Of a stretch of DNA of 46,749 bases, positions 10,201 through 17,625 are shown in pieces. The translations under genes were made by a program, and so were the position numbers. The DNA lies in NCBI RefSeq assembly GCF_008123425.1, contig NZ_VSSS01000071.1:1-46749 (forward strand), in the 5' to 3' direction. The stretch is from Bradyrhizobium rifense. GTDB taxonomy: Bacteria; Pseudomonadota; Alphaproteobacteria; Rhizobiales; Xanthobacteraceae. Every line of letters begins with the position of its first letter. The first letter of the stretch is position 1. Below the pieces are notes generated by a model. The model was not told where the DNA came from. It saw nothing but the letters and a program-made list of their open reading frames with translations, and ran no database searches.

Positions 10201-10409
10201 CTGGTCGCGCAGGTGACCGTCACCGGGTCCGTTCCGGTCGTCGCACACTGTGCGCGAGCATCTTGCGATTGAAAGACGTAGAGCGATAGCGCCGCAACAA
10301 GGGTGGCAGCAATGGCTCGCCCCCCTCTCCTGAAGCCGGTCATCGAGCGTGCTACATTTCGTCGAGCGCAACCGGCCTCTCGACTCTCTTCCGCGCCGCC
10401 CATTCCCAT
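4227..10409 (-). CDS. Giant repeat-containing autotransporter adhesin (type Va)
   Basis: About 2060 aa. A long N-region with RRGGR precedes a hydrophobic signal segment ending SQDARAQ. The passenger is a Gly/Ala/Ser/Thr/Asn-rich beta-helix-type array (about residues 75-1440). It has near-identical units of about 270 aa, marked by GGITIVANGD at about residues 365, 630, 900 and 1170. A passenger-associated transport repeat (TVNGGLLAGNGTLGGLTVNG, about 1510-1570) follows. The autotransporter beta-barrel (about 1783-2060) ends in FSLNF with the terminal Phe expected of outer-membrane proteins. It probably acts as an adhesin or surface-exposed beta-helix; the ligand is unknown. The start is ambiguous: the frame opens with TTG at 10451. 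ATG 10409 has GGAAA upstream, and ATG 10343 gives a compact signal peptide but no ribosome site. One repeat unit carries a lone Cys (SSTCGD) where the others have Ser. Confidence 0.9.
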   Translation of the reverse strand: MGMGGAEESREAGCARRNVARSMTGFRRGGRAIAATLVAALSLYVFQSQDARAQCATTGTDPVTVTCATSTATTSTTNSTSPNAATSDRTQQFNADLIGQINSGVTVSGTGLDLVTTKSVGGISFTNNGAVSSTGGSSALQLDGAGGSVSYTGAGSILSVFSSGLTVTNGASSASGNITINSSGNITSDAFSTAVVAGVASATNNASVGVTLAGAISGGSGVSATTAGGGNVTVTTSGDFLTNASAAGIATATTSGTNTVNINGGLHQAGGPANVSATATTGNVFINMTAGTLQSALGSGGGVEATTTSGNIIVNASGGTIGTSFVNVSDGVVATTANGAINITTTSVFADHIGVNAQVTAGGSGGITIVANGDISAHNNVGILSGVVGGTGNTSITYNGLLDTSEAVTATSSSTGSMSVGGTGSIITVFGPGLTVTNTATSTSGDITINPSGSISVSDTSVTAQVTNAANNANINVTLAGALTGAAAVSATTAGAGNVTVTTSNDVTANNGAGITATTTSGTSTVNVNGGTSQASSGANVNATATSGNVAINMTAGTLLGGAGGGGLDATTTSGNIVVNASGGQIGTSAARVTSGVIATTASGAINITTTPIFAVNNGINAQVTAGGSGGITIVANGDMNVVGNVDILSSITGGTGNTSITYNGALTSTGNGGISATSSSTGSMSVGGTGSIDTSIAGPGLTVTNSASSTSGDITINPSGSISALALSSAITAQITGAANNANIVVAPTGVLSGGRGITATTAGGGNVTVTTSNNVTANNGAGITATTTSGTSTVNINGGTSQASTGANVNATATSGNVFINMTAGTLTGSAGGGGLDATTTSGNIVVNASGGQIGTSAARVSSGVVATTASGAINITTTPIFAVNNGINAQVTAGGSGGITIVANGDMNVVGNVDILSSITGGSGNTSITYSGTLISTGSGGISATSSSTGSMSVGGTGSINASIAGPGLTVTNSASSTCGDITINPSGSISALGVASAVAAQITGAANNANIVVAPTGVLSGGRGITATTVGGGNVTVTTSNNVTANNGAGITATTTSGTSTVNITGGTSQATGGANVNATATSGNVFVNMNAGTLLSGAGGGGLDATTTSGNIVVNASGGQIGTGASRVTSGVIATTASGAINITTTPIFAVNNGINAQVTAGGSGGITIVANGDMNVVGNVDILSSITGGSGNTSITYNGALTSTGNGGISATSSSTGSMSVGGTGSIDTSIAGPGLTVTNSASSTSGDITINPSGSISALALSSAITAQITGAANNANIVVAPTGVLSGGRGITATTAGGGNVTVTTSSNVTANNGAGITATTTSGTSSVNIAAGTVQAGFGDGVDASATTGKSVVSNAGVINASAIGVNLTGGTTNAISNSGSISGATGIVTSAGATSVFNAGAITGSGGIAIQFAGAGNTLTIAPTSVITGNAVGVGTDTFQLGGASGSGSFDAALIGPAAQYRAFASYNKVDASTWTLTGTNALVLPWTVQQGTLNVTGTLANSTFTVQGGTLSVDGTVGATTVNGGLLAGNGTLGGLTVNGGIVGPGHSIGTLNVAGNVGFSGGAYQVETNLAGLSDKIVATGTATLTGGTVQVIAQAGTYSSAITYTILTAASGRTGAFAGVTTNIPYLMATLSYDADDVFLNLVRNPTFFQDQGIARNQRAVGTALDRFPVGNPLFVAAVNVGAGAIPRTLDSLSGEIHASVQSVLIDDSLFIRDAVQSRLRQATYAGSNGAMAALGLGGPIVAYTDPANAYASASRPAFPTKAIPMAVQPAPELTWWTQGVGAWGNFDGDGNAAGVLRNLGGVFTGLDRRFGEDWRAGVAAGYTNSSVSVGARASSANIDTAHVAVYAGTSRGPLNFRSGAAFAWNEVGTNRSVLFPGFFDSVMAHYSASTSQVFGEVGYGFAVGKLAIEPFAGLAYVHLDTGGFSEAGGAAALVGSHTTQDTGYSSLGVRLAESFALFNGTTIVPRVSAYWQHAYGDTVPTSALSFVSTGSTFSVAGVPLARDAAVVEAGFDWQVRPNAKIGISYFGELADHVTDHAVKGRFSLNF
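6421..9265 (-). repeat. 810-bp in-frame tandem repeats in the autotransporter passenger
   Basis: The landmark gagaggatg occurs at 6841, 7651, 8461 and 9256, giving periods of 810, 810 and 795 bp (270, 270 and 265 codons). Neighbouring units differ by scattered substitutions, often synonymous. The unit nearest the signal peptide (upstream of 9256 in coding order) is the most divergent. The block 6481-6815 and the block 8101-8435, two periods apart, differ at about one position. Such arrays can gain or lose whole units in frame by recombination. Confidence 0.85.
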
Positions 10410-10652
10410 TGCATTTCCAATCGCATTCTCGAAACGATTCCACCGTAACAAATCATTGCTGGGTGGTAAGAGATTACGAACGGGAACCGCAATTTGGTCG
10501 CGTCTCGTTGCTGCGCAGTAACATCAACCGAACGGTTGAGATGAGCGGACACCTAGTGATGCATTTCGCCTAATTCATAGGCGAACGCCGACTTCAAGCA
10601 GGGCAGCAGCCGCATCCGGGGCACGAGATTGATCAACCCGAGCTCTAGCCTC

Positions 10653-10730
10653 GTCATTGCGAGCGTAGCGAAGCAATCCAGACTGTCTCCGCGGAAAGAC
10701 TCTGGATTGCTACGCTGCGCTCGCGATGAC
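10653..10730. repeat. Long imperfect intergenic palindrome (REP-like element)
   Basis: The left arm begins GTCATTGCGAGCGTAGCGAA. The right arm ends GCTGCGCTCGCGATGAC, its near-exact reverse complement. The arms are about 33 bases and the spacer is short (CTGTCTCCGCGGAAA region). It lies in the 330-bp gap upstream of the autotransporter and downstream of the SUKH gene. From memory, this type of sequence recurs widely in Bradyrhizobium and Rhodopseudomonas intergenic regions. It could form a strong RNA hairpin and act as a terminator. Confidence 0.75.
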
Positions 10731-10741
10731 CATGAGCTGCC

Positions 10742-11239
10742 TCACTGAGCCTCCTCGTACAGGCCCGCGATGAAGTCGCGAAATGTCGACGTGAGCGGCA
10801 GGACGTAGCCCCAGCCGTCGGACATCGCTTCAGCAAGTGTCCACGGCTTCTCGTATTCGGCGACCTCGTGATCGATGAACCAGATCTTGCCGAAATGCGG
10901 CTTGTCGATCGTCATGCAGATCGGATTGCCGCCGTGATCGCTCATGATCCACAGGAGGTCATCGACGGTCGGCCATTGCGGCGTCTCACGCGTCCGCGCC
11001 AGCGAACATTCGTCGCCCCGCAATCCCAGCACCTCCTGCACCGCACCTGCCCAATGCCCTTGCGGCCAGTTGAACTCGGCCGAACCCTGGAAATAACCGC
11101 CGGCGCAGGCCAGCAGGAACTGGCGATAGTCATCCGGCAGGCGACACCCGAGCATTGTCTCGAACGATGCGAGCGCGGCTTCGGTCGGCGGCTCTCTCGT
11201 GGCGCAATCGATGCCCGCGATGAATTTGGCAATGTCCAT
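10742..11239 (-). CDS. SMI1/KNR4 (SUKH) family protein
   Basis: 165 aa from the ATG at 11239, chosen because GAGGAGG lies five bases upstream. The alternative start at 11269 lacks this. SUKH-fold features are present: an N-terminal PPTEAALASFETMLGCRLPDDYRQFLLACAGG segment in which acidic and aromatic positions match the family's LP..Y..FL motif, then a mid-protein WIMSDHGGNPICMTI and IWFIDHEV. SUKH proteins are commonly immunity proteins against polymorphic or contact-dependent toxins; others are general scaffold proteins. No toxin gene is adjacent, so an immunity role is only a possibility. It is followed downstream by the REP-like palindrome. Confidence 0.75.
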   Translation of the reverse strand: MDIAKFIAGIDCATREPPTEAALASFETMLGCRLPDDYRQFLLACAGGYFQGSAEFNWPQGHWAGAVQEVLGLRGDECSLARTRETPQWPTVDDLLWIMSDHGGNPICMTIDKPHFGKIWFIDHEVAEYEKPWTLAEAMSDGWGYVLPLTSTFRDFIAGLYEEAQ

Positions 11240-11319
11240 GCATTCCTCCTCGGCGCGTGCGCGCGCCATGGCTTCGTCGCGGCAGCCGACAAGCCGGTTC
11301 GAGGAGAAAAACGTCTGCG

Positions 11320-11577
11320 TTAGAGGAGCTTCGCGCTCACGAACAACGCGCGTACCGCGTTCGTCGCCTGCACCACGAGGATGGCATTGTCGGCGGCGCC
11401 CTCCAGCGCGTGGACGGCATCGTCATGCAGCGAGCGGAATTCCATCCACTCGACCGATTTGAAGTTGGTGAGGAATTGATAGGCCTGGCCGACGGTCGCG
11501 ATCGCCAGCGTGTCACCGTTCAGCTTGATCTTGAACGTCGTGCGCAGCGGGGTCTCGGAGCTTGCTGGATCACTCAT
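11320..11577 (-). CDS. DUF982 domain protein
   Basis: 85-aa soluble protein with the pattern of the small DUF982 family found mainly in Rhizobiales: a central ATVGQAYQFL, W at position 44, and a helical C-terminal half ALEGAADNAILVVQATNAVRALFVSA. No function is established for the family. It lies 80 bp upstream of the SUKH gene on the same strand and could share a transcript with it. The ribosome-binding site is weak. Confidence 0.7.
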   Translation of the reverse strand: MSDPASSETPLRTTFKIKLNGDTLAIATVGQAYQFLTNFKSVEWMEFRSLHDDAVHALEGAADNAILVVQATNAVRALFVSAKLL

Positions 11578-11655
11578 GGGCTGCTTCTGGACGACAACGG
11601 CTTAACAAAGGGAAAACGGCAGCCCCGCCGCAGCACGCAAACTTCAGGCCGAACA

Positions 11656-12663
11656 TCAGGAATCGGTGCTGGCGCGCTGCGCGACAGTTGCCGGGCTGCT
11701 CAGGCTCGGCACGACGACCAAGCGGTTGAACTCGCCATTGTCGTAGGCCTTGAGGAAGCGATCATAGTCCTTGATCGAGACGCAACCGTTGGAATCGCCG
11801 CGCGGCCCGAGCATGTAGGTGTGGGTGAGCAGGCCGACACGACCGAGCGCGCTGGTGCCATCTGTCGGCGTCATGCGCAGCGCCCGAACGCCGTGGAACA
11901 GTTTTTCGCGCGGCTTGAGGTCGTAGGTCGCAGGCGGCGTGGCACCGACCATGCGCTGGTCGACATGGTCAGGGTCGTCCATCAGCGCGCCCATGCCCGA
12001 ATGGGCCTCGATCGCGACGCCGTTCGGCAGATAGAGCGCCCTCGCCTTGATGTCATAGACCGCCGTCCGCGAATCGTAGCCGAGCGCGGCCAGATCCGGC
12101 GCCTTGCCGAACAGGCCGCTGTCGGGCGTCAGCGAGGCCAGCTTGATCTTGTCTTTGAATTTTTCGAAGAAGTTGCGATTGTCGACCCTGGGCGTGGTGT
12201 CGGCATAGGCCTGGCTGGAGGCGATCTGGGCGCTGAGGTCCGCCTGGACCGGACGCGAACGCGGCACCGGCACGGCATCGGCCCGTTGCGAGAGCCGCCT
12301 CTCATCAACCGCTGTCCGGTCGTCGTCGGTCAAGGTCGAACGCCAGTCGTCGCCCTGGAGCTTTTGAGCGAGCATCGCCTTGGCATCGCGCAGCTTGAGC
12401 TCCACCGCGTTCAACGCCGACCGCTCCAACGTCCGCAGGCCGGACTGATTGCCCGACAGCGAGGTGAAACGGTCGTTGAACGAAGTTGTATTGGCCGGCG
12501 GCAGCGCGGCAGTGACCAGCGGAGTGGAATCGCCGATATCCGCGACCCACGCGGCAGCGCCCAGCGCCAGCGCGACGGCAGCCATAGACAGCAAAATTGT
12601 CTCGGCTCGCCCAATTCGGCGGCGCGGCAACAGCCTCTCGGCGTTTGCGCGGTCGGAAACCAT
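11656..12663 (-). CDS. Membrane-anchored DUF2778 (L,D-transpeptidase-like) protein
   Basis: 335 aa from the ATG at 12663, which has GGGGAT just upstream; a GTG at 12702 would add 13 residues. One N-terminal membrane segment (LLSMAAVALALGAAAWVADI) is followed by a long periplasmic linker and a C-terminal catalytic domain of about 140 residues. That domain shows AIEAHSGMG, then RVGLLTHTYMLGPRGDSNGC. The His and the Cys of SNGC are the expected catalytic residues. DUF2778 includes the Tlde1 type VI effectors that cut or exchange peptidoglycan stem peptides. The anchor and absence of T6SS genes here argue for a housekeeping cell-wall role. Activity is inferred from the motif. Confidence 0.75.
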   Translation of the reverse strand: MVSDRANAERLLPRRRIGRAETILLSMAAVALALGAAAWVADIGDSTPLVTAALPPANTTSFNDRFTSLSGNQSGLRTLERSALNAVELKLRDAKAMLAQKLQGDDWRSTLTDDDRTAVDERRLSQRADAVPVPRSRPVQADLSAQIASSQAYADTTPRVDNRNFFEKFKDKIKLASLTPDSGLFGKAPDLAALGYDSRTAVYDIKARALYLPNGVAIEAHSGMGALMDDPDHVDQRMVGATPPATYDLKPREKLFHGVRALRMTPTDGTSALGRVGLLTHTYMLGPRGDSNGCVSIKDYDRFLKAYDNGEFNRLVVVPSLSSPATVAQRASTDS

Positions 12664-12784
12664 CAGATCCCCAAATCGACCCCCGGGGGGACCCACCCCC
12701 ACCCGGAGACTCTGTACCAGCTACCATATTGGGAGCCAAAAGTTAGGCATAATCGGGGCCGGTAAGCCCCTCCTGAGGTATCCG

Positions 12785-13225
12785 ATGACCGCTCCTTTCG
12801 ATCTAGAGCGCTTCCTCAGGGCCCAGGACCCGGTTTTTCGTGACGTTTTGGGGGAGCTGGCCCGCGGCCGGAAGCAATCTCACTGGATGTGGTTCGTCTT
12901 CCCGCAGGTCGCCGGCCTCGGCTTCAGCGCCATGTCGCAGCGTTACGCCATCGGCTCGCGCACCGAGGCCGAGGCCTACCTCGCCCACCCCGTGCTCGGC
13001 CCGCGCCTGCTCCAATGCACCCGCCTCGTGCTTGCCGTCGAGGGACGAACCATCAACGCGATCCTCGGCGCGCCTGACGATGCCAAATTCCGCTCGTCGA
13101 TGACGCTGTTCGGCGCGGTGTCCGACGAGGCTGTCTTCGACGAGGCGCTCGCCAGATATTTCGCCGGTGGGCGCGACGGTGCGACGCTGGAGATCCTCGC
13201 TTCCCTCGATCGAAAGGCCATCTGA
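12785..13225 (+). CDS. DUF1810 family protein
   Basis: 146-aa protein starting at the ATG at 12785, with GAGG seven bases upstream. Family signatures are SHWMWFVFPQ, GLGFSAMSQRYAI, the AEAYLAHPVLGPRLLQC helix, and DDAKFRSSMTLF. It is predicted to be all-helical and cytosolic. DUF1810 proteins are widespread in proteobacteria; no activity is firmly known to me. It is divergent from the DUF2778 gene (122-bp gap) and 100 bp upstream of the chemoreceptor. Confidence 0.85.
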   Translation: MTAPFDLERFLRAQDPVFRDVLGELARGRKQSHWMWFVFPQVAGLGFSAMSQRYAIGSRTEAEAYLAHPVLGPRLLQCTRLVLAVEGRTINAILGAPDDAKFRSSMTLFGAVSDEAVFDEALARYFAGGRDGATLEILASLDRKAI

Positions 13226-13325
13226 CTGCGACAACAGCGGCTGCCAGCGTAAACCCGCGATTAATACGCTCGCTCTACTTTTCGGAGAATTTCTTTCTCT
13301 CACCGCGCCAATTGCCGGACAAATC

Positions 13326-15407
13326 ATGAAAATCGGTACGCTGCTGACCACCGCCATCGTCTCGCTCTCGACCGTCGGCGGCGGCCTCGCCGTCTACGTC
13401 GCGGTCACGAAATACCAGACGATGGACAGGATCGCCGAGGCACAGGGCCGGCTCGCGATCGTTCGCGCCGTCAGCGACATCCCGCGCTATCTCAACCCCG
13501 AGCGCGGCTTCGCCACCAACATCATGTACGGACCGGCGACCGTCGACCCGTCGCAGCTCACCGAACATGACAAGCTGCGCAAGCAGACCGACGGCGCGCG
13601 CTACAAGATGAACGCGCTACGCAAGGAGCTGCCCGGTTCCTTCGACGACGGCAACGCCATCGGCAGCAACATCGACGGCATCGATTCGAAATTCACCGCA
13701 CTGCGCGACGCCATCGACAAGGCGATCGCGGGACCGGCGGATGCGCGCAAGGACGCCGCCAGGAAGATCGTCGCCGACAATGCCGTGCTCAACGCCGGCG
13801 TGACCGCGCTGCTCAACGAGCAGGTCCGCCGCATGGCGATCCTCAACGGCGATGCCTATCGCCAGTCCAACTCCGCCAACATCGCCATGACGCTGCGCGA
13901 CATCGGCGGCCTCAATTCCAGCGTGCACAAGAACCTTGTCGGCGCGAAGAAAGTGGCCAACGACGCCGAGAAGGCCGACATGGCCCGCATGCAGGGCCGC
14001 AACGACCAGATCGTGATGTCGCTGATGGAATTGCGCGGCAACCCGGCAACGCCAGCCAACGTCGCCGCGGCGATCGAGACGATGAATGCGAGCTATGTCG
14101 AGGAATTCGGACGCGAGATGAAGCTCGTCAAGGACGGCGCCATCAGCGGCAAATACGAGCACGACGTCGAGACCTTCTACGTGGCGTCGCAGAAGGGCCT
14201 CGGCTCCATCATCGGCGTTCGCGACGCCTTCTACGACAATGCCGAGCAGATCCTCTCCGGCGCGTCCGCCGCCGCGCGCACCAGCTTCACGGTCGCGCTC
14301 GCAGGCCTCCTTGCCGTGCTGATCGCCAGCGCCGGCCTCATCGTGATGGTCCGCCGCCGCGTCTGCGCTCCGATCGTCAGCCTGACGACCCGGATGTCGC
14401 GGCTCGCCGACGGCGAGGTTGCGGAAGAGATTCCCGGCGCCGCGCGCTCCGACGAGATCGGGGCGATGGCCGCCGCCGTCCAGGTGTTCAAGGACAACAT
14501 GATCCGGGCCGACCGGCTCACGGCCGAGAAGCAGGTCGAGAACGACGGCAAGATGCGCCGCGCCCAGGCGCTCGACGAGCTGACCCGCGCCTTCGAGGCC
14601 AAGATCACCGAGCTCGTCGGCGGCCTGTCGCAGGCTTCCTCCACCATGGAAACCACGGCGCAGTCGATGACCTCGACCGCCGCCCAGACCAACAGCCAGG
14701 CCGCGGTCGTGGCCGCCGCCTCCGAGCAGACCTCGACCAACGTGCAGACGGTCGCGAGCGCGACGGAAGAGCTGACGTCATCGATCGCCGAGATCGGCCG
14801 TCAGGTCGCACAATCGACCGAGATCGCAGCCCGCGCCGTCGACAACGCCCGCCGCACCGGTGACACCGCCCGTGCGCTCGCCGACGGCGCGCAGAAGATC
14901 GGCGACGTCGTCACGCTGATCCAGAGCATCGCCGAGCAGACCAACCTGCTGGCGCTCAACGCCACCATCGAGGCCGCCCGCGCCGGTGACGCCGGCCGCG
15001 GCTTTGCCGTCGTCGCCTCCGAGGTGAAGTCGCTGGCCGGCCAGACCGCCAAGGCGACCACCGAGATCTCCGAGCAGATCACGGCGATCCAGTCAGCGAG
15101 CGACGAGACCGTCACCGCGATCCGCAACGTCGCCGACGTCATCGCCGAGATCGACCAGATCGGCACCGCGATTGCGGCCGCGATCGAGCAGCAGGGTTCG
15201 GCGACCAGGGAGATCTCCCGCAGCGTCCAGGAAGCTGCTCGGGGCACCCAGGAGGTCAACACCAACATCACCGGCGTGCAGCGCGCCGCCGACGACACCG
15301 GTGCGGCCGCACGGGAGGTGCTCGGCGCGGCCGAACAGCTCTCGACGCAGTCACGCGATCTCGCCGGTCAGTTCGACCGCTTCCTCGGCGAAGTCAGGGC
15401 GGCGTAA
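13326..15407 (+). CDS. Methyl-accepting chemotaxis protein
   Basis: 693-aa inner-membrane chemoreceptor. TM1 is at about residues 7-25. A large all-helical periplasmic sensor of about 290 residues lacks Cache-type motifs. TM2 is at about 320-342 (LLAVLIASAGLIVMV), followed by a HAMP domain (about 343-400; RLADGEVAEEIPG, DEIGAMAAAVQVFKDN). The signalling domain (about 440-690) has the CheA/CheW-contact hairpin EQTNLLALNATIEAARAG. There is no C-terminal NWETF-type CheR/CheB docking pentapeptide; it ends FLGEVRAA. I chose the ATG at 13326 because it gives a compact n-region before TM1; the frame is open further upstream without similarity. The ligand is unknown, and no che genes are nearby. Confidence 0.93.
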   Translation: MKIGTLLTTAIVSLSTVGGGLAVYVAVTKYQTMDRIAEAQGRLAIVRAVSDIPRYLNPERGFATNIMYGPATVDPSQLTEHDKLRKQTDGARYKMNALRKELPGSFDDGNAIGSNIDGIDSKFTALRDAIDKAIAGPADARKDAARKIVADNAVLNAGVTALLNEQVRRMAILNGDAYRQSNSANIAMTLRDIGGLNSSVHKNLVGAKKVANDAEKADMARMQGRNDQIVMSLMELRGNPATPANVAAAIETMNASYVEEFGREMKLVKDGAISGKYEHDVETFYVASQKGLGSIIGVRDAFYDNAEQILSGASAAARTSFTVALAGLLAVLIASAGLIVMVRRRVCAPIVSLTTRMSRLADGEVAEEIPGAARSDEIGAMAAAVQVFKDNMIRADRLTAEKQVENDGKMRRAQALDELTRAFEAKITELVGGLSQASSTMETTAQSMTSTAAQTNSQAAVVAAASEQTSTNVQTVASATEELTSSIAEIGRQVAQSTEIAARAVDNARRTGDTARALADGAQKIGDVVTLIQSIAEQTNLLALNATIEAARAGDAGRGFAVVASEVKSLAGQTAKATTEISEQITAIQSASDETVTAIRNVADVIAEIDQIGTAIAAAIEQQGSATREISRSVQEAARGTQEVNTNITGVQRAADDTGAAAREVLGAAEQLSTQSRDLAGQFDRFLGEVRAA

Positions 15408-15442
15408 TACCCTGGACGCACGCCGAAGCAAGCTTTTGCGAC

Positions 15443-15979
15443 TCACGCCGTGGACGCGTTCAAGCGCTCGGCCAGATTGGGCGGCGGTAGCCCGCGCTGA
15501 AGCATCAAGAGATCGAGCGGCGGCGGCTCCTGCCTGGTCGTGATCGACAGGCAGGCGTGCGCGTGGCCGCGATGATGAGTCTGGTGATTGAACAGATGAA
15601 GCAGGATGTCCGCGAGCGGCTGTTCCTGCGGCTTCCCGGACGTCGTCTGATAGGCGTGCAGCCGCGCCAGCGTTGCCTCGTCGTAGCCGTCGACCACCGC
15701 AATGAGGCGCGCATCTTCGGCGAGCCGGGCGCGGGCAAGCTCCAGGCGATCCTCGTAGAGGATCTGGTCGAGACGCTTCGGCTGTTCGCCGATGCCCGTC
15801 AGCCTGGTCAGCCACAGCCTGTCGGTCAGAAGCAGGTGGTTTAGCGTGCCGTGCAGGCTGTGAAAGAACACGCCGACATCGGCACGATACAGCTCTTCCG
15901 GCAACGCGAGCGCCGCTTCGTAAAGGCGGGCGTTGGCCCAGGAATTATAGGCAGCAAGCTGCTGGAACAGGTTTGGCAT
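15443..15979 (-). CDS. DinB family metal-binding four-helix protein
   Basis: 178-aa protein with the DinB/YfiT-type helical bundle. It has YNSWANARLYEAALALP at the start. The metal ligands expected for the family are present: a His in HGTLNHLL and the cluster HLFNHQTHHRGHAHA. Family members bind Zn or Ni and several are thiol-transferases or hydrolases; the substrate here is unknown. It is divergent from the frameshifted LysR gene, and the perfect palindrome at 16041-16057 sits between them. It may therefore be a target of that regulator. Confidence 0.85.
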   Translation of the reverse strand: MPNLFQQLAAYNSWANARLYEAALALPEELYRADVGVFFHSLHGTLNHLLLTDRLWLTRLTGIGEQPKRLDQILYEDRLELARARLAEDARLIAVVDGYDEATLARLHAYQTTSGKPQEQPLADILLHLFNHQTHHRGHAHACLSITTRQEPPPLDLLMLQRGLPPPNLAERLNASTA

Positions 15980-16040
15980 CGACGATCACTCCGCCTTATC
16001 AAGTGCGGTTTGCGAATAGCAGTTTGCGCTTGCGTCAAAG

Positions 16041-16057
16041 GGTGAGATAATCTCACC
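16041..16057. promoter_or_regulatory. Perfect 17-bp palindrome with a T-N11-A LysR box
   Basis: GGTGAGATAATCTCACC is fully symmetrical about the central A. The inner TGAGATAATCTCA has the T-N11-A form of LysR-type regulator boxes. It lies 28 bp upstream of the LysR ATG (16085) and 62 bp upstream of the divergent DinB gene. This is the usual place for an autoregulatory recognition site. Binding is inferred. Confidence 0.7.
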
Positions 16058-16084
16058 TATCACTACCAGTTTGAGCGACACGTC

Positions 16085-16995
16085 ATGCTTCCATCGCTCA
16101 GAGGCCTGCGGCGCTTTCGGTGCTGTCTCAAACGGGCAGCCTCACGGCGGCGGCCGACATCCTCGGGGTCAGCCGGTCGGCCCTGTCCCATCGGATCGCG
16201 GATCTCGAGCACCAGCTCGGCGTGGCCCTCATCCAAAAGCGGGGACGCCGGGTCGCGCCGACCGATGACGCCGAGACCCTCCTGTCGGTGATGGGCGACG
16301 CCCTCGACCGCATCGAGGCCGCTGTCGAGCCGATCCGCCGCCGGCGCTCTCAGTTGCGCATCAGTACGGTCGCGACCCTGGCGTCGCACTGGCTATTGCC
16401 GCGGCTTCCAGAATTCCGGGCCCTGCATCCGGATATCGAAGTGGCGCTCACCACGACCCGTCGTGTGATCGACCTTGAGGTCGAGGATATCGACTGCGCC
16501 ATCCGCTATGGATTGGGGCGCTGGTCTGGACTGACGGCGGCCTTGCTGTTTCGCGAAACGCTCGCCCCTGTGGCCGCCCCGATCGCCGATCAGAATCTCG
16601 ACGGCCCCTCCATTATCCACGCCCGCTCGCGCTTTCGGGACTGGTCACTTTGGTGGACGGCGTCCCGCCGCGCTGGAAAGCCAAGCGACGGCGGCCTGGT
16701 TGTCGAGTCCCGCGCGCAGGCCCTCGAAGCGGCGCTGGCCGGCGGCGGCATTGCGATGATCGATATGGCTTATCTCGAGGCGCATCTGTCGAGTGGAAGG
16801 TTGAAGCTGCTCGCGCCGCCCGTGACGCTCGACGAAGGCTATTATCTGGTACGTCGACCCGTTGGCCGCAATGATCGCCTCGTCAGAGCCTTTGAGGACT
16901 GGATCGTCGCAGCGTCGGAACAGCCGAGGTCGGAGGCGCGGCGGGTGAAGGCGCTTTCGATTCAGGGGCCGGGCCGCAACACGGGGCGCGCTTAA
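16085..16995 (+). pseudogene. LysR family regulator with a one-base frameshift near the N-terminus
   Basis: The ATG at 16085 encodes MLPSLRGLRRF, a typical LTTR start. The helix-turn-helix and the rest (GSLTAAADILGVSRSALSHR, then an effector domain from about residue 90) are in the next frame, open from 16120 to 16995. Adding one base after the TTT at 16115-16117 restores 303 residues with the normal spacing between the conserved Phe and the GSLTAAA helix. The effector domain resembles GcvA/AmpR-like regulators (LRISTVATLASHWLLPRL, IDCAIRYGLGRWSGL). If the shift is real, the product lacks most of helix 1. If it is an assembly error, this is a normal regulator. Its stop codon overlaps that of the convergent FMN reductase by four bases. 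Confidence 0.8.
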
Positions 16996-17582
16996 TATGG
17001 CGGCGCCTTGCGCGCGCGTTGCGCCTTTGCCGCCTCGATCCACCAATTGAGATCATCGGCGAAGCGCGGGAACGAGCGTTCCAGCGCCTTGCCGCCCTCG
17101 CCGATCGGCTCGCTTTCGGCCGACAGTGTCTGCGCGATCGGCCCGACGCCGATGGTGCTCGAGATCACCACCATGCCCATCTCCGACAGCGTGCCGTGCC
17201 ACGCGGTCGAGGCGCGCGCGCCGGACAGGCGGCCGGCGGAATAGCTCACGATCGCGGCCGGCCGCCAGAACCACTCTTCCAGGAAGTGGTCGGTGAGGTT
17301 CTTCAGGCCGGGCTGAATGCCCCAATTATATTCGCCGGTGACGAAGACAAAGCCGTCGGCGCCGCGGATCTGGCCGGCCAGCTTCTCCAGCGCCTCGGGC
17401 GCCGCACCTTTGGGATATTCCTTGTACATGCGGTCGAGCATCGGCAGGCCGATCGCCTTGGCGTCGATGAACTCGACCTCCTCGCCGCGGCCGCGCAGGC
17501 GATCGATGACGAAATTCGCAAGGCGGATGCCCATGCGGTCGGACCGGTAGGAACCGTAGAGGACGAGGACGCGGTTGCTCAT
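16992..17582 (-). CDS. NADPH-dependent FMN reductase / flavodoxin-like quinone reductase
   Basis: 196-aa flavodoxin-fold protein. The N-terminal phosphate loop is VLVLYGSYRSDRMG. The second flavin contact is VTGEYNWGIQPGLKN, the signature of the NADPH-dependent FMN reductase family. YSAGRLSGARA supplies the later loop. It probably reduces flavin, quinone or azo/chromate substrates with NADPH in the cytosol. I chose the ATG at 17582 because it immediately precedes the Rossmann strand; the open frame upstream has no similarity. It lies 43 bp downstream of the AraC-type gene on the same strand, so that regulator may control it. Confidence 0.9.
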   Translation of the reverse strand: MSNRVLVLYGSYRSDRMGIRLANFVIDRLRGRGEEVEFIDAKAIGLPMLDRMYKEYPKGAAPEALEKLAGQIRGADGFVFVTGEYNWGIQPGLKNLTDHFLEEWFWRPAAIVSYSAGRLSGARASTAWHGTLSEMGMVVISSTIGVGPIAQTLSAESEPIGEGGKALERSFPRFADDLNWWIEAAKAQRARKAPPY

Positions 17583-17625
17583 GTCCGGCAGATTAGCACG
17601 AAACCGGACTCCGGTCCCAATCCCC

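Noticed and set aside
11257..12765. 502-codon plus-strand frame opposite DUF982 and DUF2778
   Set aside because: Arg/Gln/Gly-rich translation without motifs; both opposite genes have family features.
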